NCBI GenBank assembly: GCA_027593305.1
Contig: JAQCJA010000024.1
Span: 1-19,834 of the forward strand
Length of the DNA: 19,834 nucleotides
Direction of reading: 5' to 3'
From: a bacterium
Lineage (GTDB): Bacteria; Latescibacterota; UBA2968; UBA8231
Every line of letters begins with the position of its first letter. The first letter of the stretch is position 1. The notes below the pieces were generated by a model. The model saw nothing but the letters and a program-made list of their open reading frames with translations, searched no databases and was not told the DNA's origin. Positions 8,056 to 15,572 of the stretch are shown here, piece by piece. The translations under genes were made by a program, and so were the position numbers.

Positions 8056-8664
8056 CTACGGTCCGGAGGCCTGAGCCGGCGCAGCTTTGAGCTTGTTGCG
8101 AATGTAGGCGAGGCGTTCGACGACGGTATAGTTGGTGGTAACGGCCAGAACGACGAGCACGAAGACGAGGCCCTCGTGGCCAACCAGGCCTCCCACCGCA
8201 AGTGCCACCAACCGCTCAGGCCGTTGCATGAATCCAACCTTGCAGTCCTCACCCAGGCCCTCGGCGCGAGCCCGGACGTAACTCACCATGAGTGAGCCCG
8301 CCAGAGCGAAAAAGAGAACCCCGCTGATCATCCAGTCTCCGCCGCGCACGAGGTAGGCACCGATGCCGAAATAAAGGAAGATCTCCGAGTAGCGATCGGT
8401 GGTGGAATCCAACAGGGCGCCGAATTTGGTCTCACTACGGCCCTCTCTCGCTACCTGCCCATCAAGGATGTCACAGATCCCGGCAAGGAGCATGATGGCC
8501 GCGCCCCAACGCAGTTCGGCCATGGCAAAGAAAGCTGTCGCGACCATATTCAGCGACAGGCCAATCAGGGTAAGCCAGTCCGGTCGGAATCCGACGCGAA
8601 TGAACAACTGCGCCACGGGACGCAGGACTGTTGTGGCGAACGACTTAAGTTGGGATACCAACAA
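8056..8664 (-). CDS. CDP-alcohol phosphatidyltransferase, phosphatidylinositol-phosphate synthase-like
   Basis: Integral membrane enzyme that transfers a phosphatidyl group from CDP-diacylglycerol to an alcohol. With the TTG at 8664 it has 202 residues. The full family motif DGx2ARx8Gx3Dx3D is present: DGQVAR ... G ... D ... D at residues 68-90. Several hydrophobic segments follow. SYVRARAEGLG with a following RPERLVAL resembles inositol-phosphate-using members (actinobacterial PgsA1, archaetidylinositol phosphate synthase) more than PgsA proper; this is an inference from remembered patterns. The frame is open up to 9000, but that part crosses a DnaA-box cluster and a candidate promoter and lacks family similarity, so it is excluded. 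The exact start is uncertain (TTG 8664 or 8661) and no ribosome binding site is visible. Confidence 0.85.
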   Translation of the reverse strand: MLVSQLKSFATTVLRPVAQLFIRVGFRPDWLTLIGLSLNMVATAFFAMAELRWGAAIMLLAGICDILDGQVAREGRSETKFGALLDSTTDRYSEIFLYFGIGAYLVRGGDWMISGVLFFALAGSLMVSYVRARAEGLGEDCKVGFMQRPERLVALAVGGLVGHEGLVFVLVVLAVTTNYTVVERLAYIRNKLKAAPAQASGP

Positions 8665-9015
8665 GTGGGCGGGCCGGTGGTTGGGGGAACCGCGAGTGCG
8701 AAACGGGAGCAGGGCCGGTTGGAAAAGTGGCAGGTTGTGAATATAGTGTTCGGGGTTTACGCCCTGCAAGTCGCAGGTTGTCCACCAGGAAGCGTGCGCG
8801 GTCGAGGGACTCAGGAGTTGTCCACGTTTTTGTCTTGGTGCTGTGGACAATGGCTGCGAATGACCCTTGAATCTCACTCCCAATGCACAGGGGGCGTGTG
8901 AAATAGAGTCGGCAGATGGCGCATCGATTTGTCCACAAATCGGCTGTGGATGACAGTGGATAAGTGCGTCGGAGAATCCGTCGTCCACAGCGCTTTCCAC
9001 AAGTTTGACGGCTTC
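8665..9015. other. Intergenic DnaA-box cluster between rsmG and the lipid synthase (possible second origin lobe)
   Basis: This 351-bp gap carries at least seven 9-mers close to the DnaA box TTATNCACA. Plus strand: TTGTCCACC 8778-8786, TTGTCCACG 8818-8826, TTGTCCACA 8929-8937, TCGTCCACA 8981-8989. Minus strand: TTGTCCACA 8850-8842, TCATCCACA 8953-8945, TTATCCACT 8963-8955. A weaker CTTTCCACA is at 8993-9001. The four boxes at 8929-8989 are tightly packed. No strongly AT-rich unwinding stretch is obvious here. It may be an auxiliary origin element, a DnaA-titration site or DnaA-controlled promoter DNA. Confidence 0.75.
8740..8769 (-). promoter_or_regulatory. Candidate promoter for the lipid synthase (possibly also tmk)
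   Basis: On the minus strand, TTGCAG (8769-8764) is followed after 18 bases by TATATT (8745-8740). The -10 matches 5 of 6 and the -35 only 3 of 6. Transcription would start near 8733, about 70 bases before the chosen TTG start. A DnaA box (8778-8786) lies directly upstream. Confidence 0.35.
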
Positions 9016-9615
9016 TCATTGCAGCCGGTTGGGATAGGCCAGGAGCGCCTGCGCTGGTTGCTGTGATGTGCCAAGAACCTTCACAAGCGAACGCATTCCG
9101 CGGGTACGCCGATTGGAGTCTGGGCCTGTTGTGACGAGCAGGAAGCCCGCGGGGGACAGGCAGTGGGACGTTAGTGACGCTAAGGCTCCCAGACCCGTTA
9201 CGGCGCGAGACATGACGAGGTCGACGGGGGCTGGCGCCTCCCAGTCTTCTACCCGTGCACATACGACGCTTGCGTTTTCCAGACCAAGCGTCCGCACCGC
9301 ATGCTTCAGGAAGTTGGCGCGGCGACGCCTGCTCTCAACGAGAATGACGCAGGACCCAGGCAAGGCGACAGCAAGAGGAATGCCGGGCAGTCCCACGCCA
9401 GAGCCCACATCCAACAGACGGGCATGGGGCAGTGACCTTATCAGGGAAACAAGGCCAAGGGCGGGCGCGACATGCCTCTCCATAAACACGGGCAGGTCTT
9501 CCAGGGCCACCAGATTGACTTTTAGGGCCCACTTCCGAACCAGAGCGACGTAACAACGCAATTGGCCCTCTACCGAGGCACTGGTCCCGCCAGGGAAATG
9601 ATTCACCCCTGACAA
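9016..9615 (-). CDS. rsmG: 16S rRNA (guanine-N7) methyltransferase RsmG (GidB)
   Basis: 199-residue S-adenosylmethionine-dependent methyltransferase that modifies a guanine in the 530 loop of 16S rRNA (G527 in E. coli). The SAM-binding loop LLDVGSGVGLPGIPLA starts at residue 67. The upstream RKWALKVNLVAL...ERHV pattern and the later VESRRRRANFLKH and VMSRAV segments are typical. The start shown is TTG at 9615; GTG at 9606 is an alternative, and neither has a clear ribosome binding site. The gene lies between the parS sites and the DnaA-box cluster, an origin-proximal place where this gene is often found. Confidence 0.93.
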   Translation of the reverse strand: MSGVNHFPGGTSASVEGQLRCYVALVRKWALKVNLVALEDLPVFMERHVAPALGLVSLIRSLPHARLLDVGSGVGLPGIPLAVALPGSCVILVESRRRRANFLKHAVRTLGLENASVVCARVEDWEAPAPVDLVMSRAVTGLGALASLTSHCLSPAGFLLVTTGPDSNRRTRGMRSLVKVLGTSQQPAQALLAYPNRLQ

Positions 9616-9646
9616 TCAATCAGTCCCGAGGGCGGGCGGGGGACAG

Positions 9647-9662
9647 TGTTCCACGTGGAACA
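9647..9662. other. parS site 1 (ParB-binding centromere-like palindrome)
   Basis: TGTTCCACGTGGAACA is a perfect 16-bp palindrome and a close variant of the bacterial parS consensus TGTTTCACGTGAAACA. It lies in the rsmG-mnmE gap. ParB would bind here to organise and segregate the origin region. Confidence 0.9.
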
Positions 9663-9701
9663 TTCGATCGGCAACACAAAAGGGGGCTGGTCTGCTTTCC
9701 G

Positions 9702-9717
9702 TGTTCCACGTGGAACA
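9702..9717. other. parS site 2
   Basis: Second perfect copy of TGTTCCACGTGGAACA, 55 bp after the first and five bases from the mnmE stop codon. Both copies share the flanking G on the left. The pair, within 100 bp near dnaA, is typical of an origin-proximal parS cluster. Confidence 0.9.
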
Positions 9718-9721
9718 ATCC

Positions 9722-11065
9722 CTATTTCCCAACGCAGAACTCCGAGAAAATCCGATCCAGCACGGCATCGTCGACTTCTTCTCCGAGGAGTTGTCCGACG
9801 TGCCGCAGACTGTTCTGCAGTTCCGCGGCTGCCAGTTCCCACGGGCCGCCTGACAGCACTTCGCCCTGGGCCCGTCGCGTGGACTCGACAATCGCCGCCA
9901 GGGCGTCTCTATGTCTCTCGCGAACCGGTCCGCCGTCGACCGTGCTACCGCCGCGGGGCAGCTCTCGCAGGATGGCCTCGCGCAGTTCGACCATTCCCAG
10001 CCCTGTGTGTGCCGACACAACAAGATCTCCTTGTTGCCGGCCGGTGTGTGTGCCCTCTATGTCGCCCTTGGTGTAGACTCTTACAATCCTCGTCATTGGT
10101 CCGCACACTGACTCTGTCTCTTGGAACAACTCGGTTGCCGAGTCGATCACCTGCACCACAAGGTCGGCAGCCTCTATCTGCGACTGGGTCCTACGAACAC
10201 CTGCCGACTCGACGGGGTCGTTGGTGTCCCGTAGTCCGGCGGTGTCGATGAGCCGCACCGTCTCGCCCGCCCAGTTCGCTCGCCCCTCGACCCAGTCTCG
10301 CGTTGTTCCAGGGACATCGGTAACGATGGATCGATCTTCTCCGAGCAGACTATTGAACAGTGTCGACTTGCCTGCATTGGGACGCCCAACCAGAACGACG
10401 CTGAACCCGACCATTCTCGACCGCGCGCCCCTGAAGGAGTCCATCAGTGCCGTTGCCCCCTCCATGACCTCGGCGATGGCCACCGCCACATTGCCGACCT
10501 CCTCCACGGCGACATCGTCAGAAAAATCCAACACCGATTCCAGCCGCGCGAGGGCATCTACCAATCCATCCCGCATCCGCCCCACGCGTGCGCTCAATTG
10601 CCCCCCAAGCACCCCATATGCCGTCTTCAGGCTCCCCAGACTCTGAGCCTGAATCACATCGGCGACGGCCTCCGCCTGTAGCAGGTCCATACGCCCATTG
10701 AGAAAGGCTCGGCGGGTAAACTCTCCCGCTTGCGCCAACCGAGCGCCGAGACGCAGTCCACGATCCACAACAGCCTCCAGGACCGCCGTGCTGCCGTGGG
10801 TGCTGATCTCGACGACGTCTTCGCCTGTATAAGTAGAGGGACCTTGCAGAAACCAAGCCAGGGCTGCGTCAAGGGGGCGCCCGTCGTCATCTACCACTCG
10901 CCCGAGTGTGACGTGCCGGACTCGCCGCCCCAGCACGGATCGGGCGACAAAAAGCTGTCGCCCGATCAGCAAGGCTTGAGGCCCGCTGATGCGTATAAGC
11001 CCCACGCCACCCTGACCGGGCGGCGTGCTCACTGCTATGATTGTAGCGCTAGCGCCGGCGCCCAT
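9722..11065 (-). CDS. mnmE: tRNA uridine-5-carboxymethylaminomethyl(34) synthesis GTPase MnmE
   Basis: 447-residue GTPase that works with MnmG to modify the wobble uridine of several tRNAs. An N-terminal formyl-THF-binding domain covers about 1-120 (IIAVSTPPGQGGVGLIRISG, GEFTRRAFLNGRMDL). A helical domain follows, with an inserted G domain: G1 GRPNAGKS (227-234), G2 TTRD (254-257), G3 DTAG (274-277), G4 TKGD (332-335, a variant of NKxD). It ends with the diagnostic FCVGK. The frame is open 53 codons further upstream into yidC, but the family begins at this ATG. It starts 26 bp after yidC. Confidence 0.96.
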   Translation of the reverse strand: MGAGASATIIAVSTPPGQGGVGLIRISGPQALLIGRQLFVARSVLGRRVRHVTLGRVVDDDGRPLDAALAWFLQGPSTYTGEDVVEISTHGSTAVLEAVVDRGLRLGARLAQAGEFTRRAFLNGRMDLLQAEAVADVIQAQSLGSLKTAYGVLGGQLSARVGRMRDGLVDALARLESVLDFSDDVAVEEVGNVAVAIAEVMEGATALMDSFRGARSRMVGFSVVLVGRPNAGKSTLFNSLLGEDRSIVTDVPGTTRDWVEGRANWAGETVRLIDTAGLRDTNDPVESAGVRRTQSQIEAADLVVQVIDSATELFQETESVCGPMTRIVRVYTKGDIEGTHTGRQQGDLVVSAHTGLGMVELREAILRELPRGGSTVDGGPVRERHRDALAAIVESTRRAQGEVLSGGPWELAAAELQNSLRHVGQLLGEEVDDAVLDRIFSEFCVGK

Positions 11066-11091
11066 ACTATCGCGAAGGGGCCGAGGCCGGC

Positions 11092-12828
11092 CTACTTGCG
11101 GACCACTGCAACCGCAGCCCCTGCCAGCTTCTTCTGCTTCAAATGATTGGTCAACACCTGTTGGCCAATCTGCATCACATTGAAAACAGTCCAGTAGAGC
11201 ACCAGCCCGGAGGAGAAACTCCACATGATGAACACCATCACGACGGGCATCAGATAGACCAGGGCGGCCTGCTTCGGGTCCTTCATCGTCATCTTCGACT
11301 GGAAGAACATCGCGCCTGACATGAGCAAAGGCAGCACGTGCAGGTCAAAGCCGGCAATGCCCACCGCGTCGGGCAAGGACAGATCCGTCACCCAGAGCAT
11401 CCAGGGCGCCTGCCGCAACTGTATGGCGCTGGAGAAAACCTGATAGAGAGCGAAGAAGATGGGCATCTGGAAAACCATCGGCAGGCAGCCTCCGAGGGGG
11501 TTTACACCCTCCTCCTTGTAGAGCTTCATCGTCTCCTGGCTGAGCTTCTGGTTGTTGTTCTTGTATTTCTCTTTCAGCGCCGCCAGCTTGGGCTGCACTT
11601 CCTGCATTTTCGCGGCAGATTCATATGATTTGTGTGTCAACGGATAGACGAGAATCTTGACCGCAACACCAAAGGCGACGATAACCCAGCCATAGTTCGG
11701 GATGAACTGGTAAGCCAGGGCGAACACATGGAGCAGAAACTTCGCAATGTCGCGAATCACCGGGAAACCGAGATCCATGACCAAAGCGAAGTCCCGCCCA
11801 TAGCTGGCAACTTCCTCCAGCATTTGCGGGCCAGCGTAGAGCAGCACCTGCCACTCCCCGGACTCAACATCTCCCCAGCGTGTACCCAGGGCAAATTCGT
11901 AGTCCCGGAAAGGCTCATCGACAAGCGGGCGACCCTTCAAAACAACTCGATGACGAGCCTCGATCGTCGGTGACAACAAGACCGAGAAGTACTTGTTGCG
12001 CAGGCCCGCCCAGCGAACATCTCCGCGCTCGGTCTGCAACTCGGCCTCGTCATCCTCATCAACCTGAAGATCGATCACGCTCTCATTCAGGTACGCCAAG
12101 GCCTTCATGACCGTCAGGTCCTGCGCCGCATCCCGCTCGGCCAGGGCGATTCCACCCAGCCAATGGGCAAATACTACAGTTCCCTCATCGAAGCCCTGGA
12201 GTGTGATCCCCACATCGATTCCGTACCCCGTCCCGTGCACGGTGAGCGTCTTGACCACAGACTGGCCATTGCCAAGATCCGCACGCAGGCGCAACTGGCC
12301 CTCTCCATCGGCCTCTACGACCAGACTCTCCCTGTCGGGCTCAAAGTGTACATCACCCAGATCCAGAATATCGCCCCGTCCCGTCTCAGACTCGAGGGTC
12401 AGGACCAGACCCTGACCGGATTCGGTCAGCAACTCCACCGGCCCACCGTGGGCCCGATCGTAGGACCGCAACTGCACGCTGACCAGGTCCCCGCCGGCGG
12501 TGGACACAACAAGCCTTTGCAGCGGAGTAACAATTTCCACCAACCGCTCCGCCGTCCCCGACACCGTGCCCGATTCACCCGCCACAGTACCCGGATCCGC
12601 CCTCCAGGGGGTCGAAGAAACACCCGCCGGCGCCTTGCTCTCCACTTGCGCACCTCGCCGCTGTTTCTTCGCTGCCTGCTCGCTTTCCACGGAATCCCGG
12701 CGCGCTTGAGCGACCGAATCAGGAACAACTTGAGGCTGAGAAATTCCCATGATCTCGTAGTAGTAGGGCATCACCAGAAAGATGACACCAACGAGCAGGA
12801 AGGCGATGAGGGTCCGCTTGTCGTCCAT
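11092..12828 (-). CDS. yidC: Membrane protein insertase YidC (Gram-negative type)
   Basis: 578-residue inner-membrane insertase that inserts and folds membrane proteins alone or with SecYEG. One transmembrane segment (about 6-24) is followed by a charged linker and a large periplasmic domain (about 95-340). The conserved five-helix core comes next (about 355-562). It includes the positively charged groove residue, here K391 in VAVKILVYPLTHKSY, the coiled hairpin KMQEVQPKLAALKEKYK, and GVNPLGGCLPMVFQMPIFFALY (441-462). The large periplasmic domain points to a two-membrane cell. It lies 25 bp after yidD. Confidence 0.97.
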   Translation of the reverse strand: MDDKRTLIAFLLVGVIFLVMPYYYEIMGISQPQVVPDSVAQARRDSVESEQAAKKQRRGAQVESKAPAGVSSTPWRADPGTVAGESGTVSGTAERLVEIVTPLQRLVVSTAGGDLVSVQLRSYDRAHGGPVELLTESGQGLVLTLESETGRGDILDLGDVHFEPDRESLVVEADGEGQLRLRADLGNGQSVVKTLTVHGTGYGIDVGITLQGFDEGTVVFAHWLGGIALAERDAAQDLTVMKALAYLNESVIDLQVDEDDEAELQTERGDVRWAGLRNKYFSVLLSPTIEARHRVVLKGRPLVDEPFRDYEFALGTRWGDVESGEWQVLLYAGPQMLEEVASYGRDFALVMDLGFPVIRDIAKFLLHVFALAYQFIPNYGWVIVAFGVAVKILVYPLTHKSYESAAKMQEVQPKLAALKEKYKNNNQKLSQETMKLYKEEGVNPLGGCLPMVFQMPIFFALYQVFSSAIQLRQAPWMLWVTDLSLPDAVGIAGFDLHVLPLLMSGAMFFQSKMTMKDPKQAALVYLMPVVMVFIMWSFSSGLVLYWTVFNVMQIGQQVLTNHLKQKKLAGAAVAVVRK

Positions 12829-12853
12829 CAGCTAGGGGCTACTCCGGAGGTTG

Positions 12854-13063
12854 TCATTCGACAGGATCGAATCCGCTGCCACCGAATGGATGACAGCGTC
12901 CGATACGAAGCAAGGCGCGCCACAGACCTTTTGCAGGCCCATACCGACCGATCGCCTCTAAGGCGTAATCAGAGCAGGTTGGATCAAATCGGCATCGTGC
13001 CGGCCATAAGGGCGACAACGCCACTTGATACAATCGAATGGACCAGATGAGCACAGCCGTCAA
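12854..13063 (-). CDS. yidD: Membrane protein insertion efficiency factor YidD
   Basis: 69-residue small membrane-associated protein thought to aid YidC-dependent insertion. The family signature is complete: RLYQVALSPL, CRFDPTCSDYALEAI, GLWRALLRIGRCHPF and GFDPV at the end. The start is TTG at 13063, and its last three bases with the next A (TTGA) overlap the rnpA stop by 4 bp, implying translational coupling. Confidence 0.95.
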   Translation of the reverse strand: MTAVLIWSIRLYQVALSPLWPARCRFDPTCSDYALEAIGRYGPAKGLWRALLRIGRCHPFGGSGFDPVE

Positions 13064-13332
13064 TGCAGGACCTTGCTTTGCCCCAATCCGGCGAGCAGCT
13101 GCGTCATCTCGACCCGCAATCGCTGGAACGAGCAGGAAGCTGCTTGTTGCTGTGCAAGCACAACAAGGCTCTCTGTCGCCGGTAGGTTCAGCTCTCGGCA
13201 GACATGCCTGAGACGCCGTTTCAGGCGATTGCGTAGGAACGCTTTACCAAGCCGCTTGCGCAGGACAAGGATAACGCCACCAGGTTCACGACCTGTGCGA
13301 ACCCAGAGAAGTTGGCCCTTCGTCCACGACAT
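13060..13332 (-). CDS. rnpA: Ribonuclease P protein component, N-terminally short
   Basis: 90-residue protein subunit of RNase P, the tRNA 5'-end processing ribonucleoprotein. The RNA-binding RNR region is clear: KRLGKAFLRNRLKRRLRHVCREL at about residues 26-48. Typical RnpA has 105-130 residues and begins with an R..F..V helix before the first strand; here the ATG begins at the strand itself. GGAG lies seven bases before the ATG, supporting this start. The upstream frame is open back into rpmH for about 24 codons but offers no ATG, GTG or TTG before a TGA. The C-terminal half is of normal length. Confidence 0.88.
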   Translation of the reverse strand: MSWTKGQLLWVRTGREPGGVILVLRKRLGKAFLRNRLKRRLRHVCRELNLPATESLVVLAQQQAASCSFQRLRVEMTQLLAGLGQSKVLH

Positions 13333-13366
13333 GCCACATCTCCGGCGAACGAGCGACGCAGATGAA

Positions 13367-13501
13367 TCAGACGGCCAGGCGCTTACGGCCGCGGCGGCGA
13401 CGGCGGTTCAGCACCGCGCGGCCACCCGGAGTCTGCATGCGCTTACGGAATCCGTGCTTGTTCTTCCGGCGTCGACGACTGGGTTGGTAGGTACGCTTCA
13501 C
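13367..13501 (-). CDS. rpmH: 50S ribosomal protein L34
   Basis: 44-residue, very basic L34. The sequence begins (V/M)KRTYQPSRRRRKNKHGFRKR and ends in RRGRKRLAV, matching the family along its whole length. The start is GTG at 13501, with AAGG ten bases upstream. It is the first gene of the rpmH-rnpA-yidD-yidC-mnmE series and lies 34 bp before rnpA. Confidence 0.96.
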   Translation of the reverse strand: MKRTYQPSRRRRKNKHGFRKRMQTPGGRAVLNRRRRRGRKRLAV

Positions 13502-13566
13502 AGGATGTGAACCTTATCTGTGGTAAACAGGGGAGATCCGGCTGATGGACCGGACTGAAACCAAAG

Positions 13567-13595
13567 AAAGTAGTTTGTTTTCTAAAACCTGTCAA
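13567..13595 (-). promoter_or_regulatory. Predicted sigma70-type promoter of the rpmH operon
   Basis: On the minus strand, TTGACA (13595-13590) is followed after 17 bases by TACTTT (13572-13567). Transcription would begin near 13560, about 60 bases before the rpmH GTG. It has the same -35 and spacer and nearly the same -10 as the rplU promoter. Confidence 0.65.
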
Positions 13596-13664
13596 TTTAT
13601 CCAAGCCTCCTGTGCAGCATCCAATTGTACCTGCACCTGTCTCAACCTGGCTGCCACTGGCATC

Positions 13665-13693
13665 TTGACGACCTGCTGCAGGATTCATACTCT
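13665..13693 (+). promoter_or_regulatory. Candidate promoter of dnaA
   Basis: TTGACG (13665-13670) is followed after 17 bases by TACTCT (13688-13693). Transcription would start near 13700, leaving a leader of about 105 bases. The -10 is weak. The 304-bp rpmH-dnaA gap (13502-13805) otherwise holds only the divergent rpmH promoter and a poor DnaA-box-like TTATCCAAG (13597-13605). Confidence 0.45.
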
Positions 13694-13805
13694 AGCGCGC
13701 CCTTCAGACACGGGTAGCCATCATCCTTCCCTCACCCCGTCCCGTGATGGTTTCGCGACGCCTGATTCTATCTTTACGACCTCCACTCCCCTCGGTCGAT
13801 ACATC

Positions 13806-15239
13806 ATGTCGCAGGATGCGCAAGAGTTGTGGGCTCAGTGCCTGCTCAACATCGAGCGGCGCGTTCGCGCCCAGAGTTTCAACACGTGGTTCCGGCCCAC
13901 TACCGCCCGCCAGTTCGACTCCGATCTCCTCGAAATCGAAGTCTCCAGTTCATACTTCGCCCATTTTGTTGAGAGCAACTATCTGTCGCTGATCGTCTCT
14001 GTCGTTGACGAGGAAACCCGACTCTCACCCCGTGTTACCTTTGTTGTCGCCGAAGACACCGGGCCCATGACGCGACCTGAGGCAACGGCCATAGAGCCGA
14101 TCTCAGCAACGTCAGATCGGATCGTCAAGTCCGCCCCCGCTGGTTCCCAGTCTCGTCCGCTTTTGGACGAGTCTGTGGCTGGTTCCAACCATGGGCCCCT
14201 CTCCTACGTCCCGCTCAATCAGCGTTATATCTTCGAGATGTTTGTTGTAGGAGAGGGCAACCGGTTCGCCCATGCTGCCTCACAAGCAGTGGCGCAATCA
14301 CCAGGAAAGACCCAGTTCAATCCACTGGTGATCTATGGTGGCGTCGGCCTCGGCAAGACCCATCTCCTGCAGGCCATCGGCCACCACGCGTTGGCGGCCG
14401 AAACAGGCCTCAAGGTTCTCTACGTTCCCTCTGAAAAATTCATGAGTGACTTCATCGAGTCCTTGCGCAAACAGAATGCTTCAGAATTCCAACGCCTATA
14501 CCGCTCCGCTGACATTCTGCTCGTCGATGATATTCAGTTCCTGATTCGTGGGGAACACACTCAGAACGAGTTCTTTCACACCTTCAATGCCTTGCATCAG
14601 AGCGGCAAACAGATCGTTATGACCTGCGACAGCCCTCCCGGCGAACTGGAAGGTCTCGAGGAACGCCTCATCTCCCGGTTTCAGTGGGGCCTGGTTACCA
14701 GTATTGAGCCACCGGACCTTGAAACCCGCATTGCCATCCTGCAGAAGAAGGCAGAAATCAACGGTATACTCCTGCCGGACGATGTCGCAACCTTCCTCGG
14801 CAACTACATCAGTTCCAACATACGAGAGCTCGAGGGCGCGTTGAACCACATTATGGCCTACTGTGCCGTCAATCAGGCCGAATTGAGCATTGATGCCGCC
14901 CGTAAAATCGTCAAGGAACGCAGCACGCAGCAACGCTCCAATCTATCCATTGAGGGCATCCAGAAACTGGTTGCCAATCACTTTGATCTTACCCCGGAAC
15001 TACTCATCGGCAAGACTCGAAAACAGGATGTGTCCTCGCCTCGACAGATTGCCATGTACCTGGCAAAACGTCACACAAAAAGCCCTCTCAAAGTCATCGG
15101 CCTGCACTTCGGCAACCGCGATCACAGCACGGTGGTTCACGCCGTCCAGACGGTCGACAGAAAATGTCGAGAAGACCCCGCATTCGCCGCCGTCGTCGCC
15201 ACCCTTTCCGACGAAATCAAGCAGCAGAAAACCCACTGA
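13806..15239 (+). CDS. dnaA: Chromosomal replication initiator protein DnaA
   Basis: 477-residue AAA+ initiator that binds DnaA boxes and melts the origin. Domain I (1-80) starts with MSQDAQELWAQCLLNIERRV and contains FNTWF; a variable linker covers about 83-135. The AAA+ domain has Walker A GGVGLGKTH (178-186), Walker B LLVDDIQF (238-245) and the R-finger region RLISRF (287-292). The DNA-binding domain IV carries the DnaA signature FGNRDHSTVVHA (435-446). The frame is open 87 codons upstream, but homology starts at the ATG at 13806. No Shine-Dalgarno sequence is visible before it. Confidence 0.98.
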   Translation: MSQDAQELWAQCLLNIERRVRAQSFNTWFRPTTARQFDSDLLEIEVSSSYFAHFVESNYLSLIVSVVDEETRLSPRVTFVVAEDTGPMTRPEATAIEPISATSDRIVKSAPAGSQSRPLLDESVAGSNHGPLSYVPLNQRYIFEMFVVGEGNRFAHAASQAVAQSPGKTQFNPLVIYGGVGLGKTHLLQAIGHHALAAETGLKVLYVPSEKFMSDFIESLRKQNASEFQRLYRSADILLVDDIQFLIRGEHTQNEFFHTFNALHQSGKQIVMTCDSPPGELEGLEERLISRFQWGLVTSIEPPDLETRIAILQKKAEINGILLPDDVATFLGNYISSNIRELEGALNHIMAYCAVNQAELSIDAARKIVKERSTQQRSNLSIEGIQKLVANHFDLTPELLIGKTRKQDVSSPRQIAMYLAKRHTKSPLKVIGLHFGNRDHSTVVHAVQTVDRKCREDPAFAAVVATLSDEIKQQKTH

Positions 15240-15495
15240 ACGCCACCCTGGAAAACAATCCACAACCGCGTCAGAACACTTGTTGAAACACGAAGTAAGG
15301 TTTATTGATAGTGCTGTGGATAACTCAATCCTAACCCTGCCCTGTTGAAAGCCGTTGACAACCCCAGAAATCCCTTCGACTGTCCACGGCCCATAGCGCC
15401 AATCCGGCTTCCTTTTTAGAGTTCCTAACTGTAGTAATAATAGATCCTTCTATTCATTGTCATGAGTCAATAATCCATACTTGTCCACATACCAA

Positions 15496-15558
15496 CAGTA
15501 CTACTAGTACTGGTATCCAATTCAAGCTCCTGAGAAAGTTACCTACCACTACCAGTAC
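15496..15558. repeat. Nested inverted repeats inside the origin region
   Basis: CAGTAC-TACTA-GTACTG (15496-15512) is a palindrome with 6-bp arms. Its right part, GTACTGGTA (15507-15515), is also the exact inverse of TACCAGTAC (15550-15558), which lies just before the perfect DnaA box at 15562-15570. The elements sit between the relaxed box at 15481 and that perfect box. Confidence 0.7.
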
Positions 15559-15572
15559 AGCTGTGGATAAAG

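Noticed and set aside
8665..9000. 112-residue N-terminal extension of the CDP-alcohol phosphatidyltransferase
   Set aside because: It runs through the DnaA-box cluster and a candidate promoter, and family similarity begins only after it.
12163..13050. Plus-strand open frame (295 codons) opposite yidC and yidD
   Set aside because: Arg/His/Pro-rich translation with no recognisable domain, antisense to two well-supported genes.
13367..13501. Thermus-like arrangement with rpmH nested inside a longer rnpA frame
   Set aside because: The rnpA frame meets TGA stops inside rpmH (the nearest about 27 codons before the ATG), so rpmH is not enclosed by rnpA.
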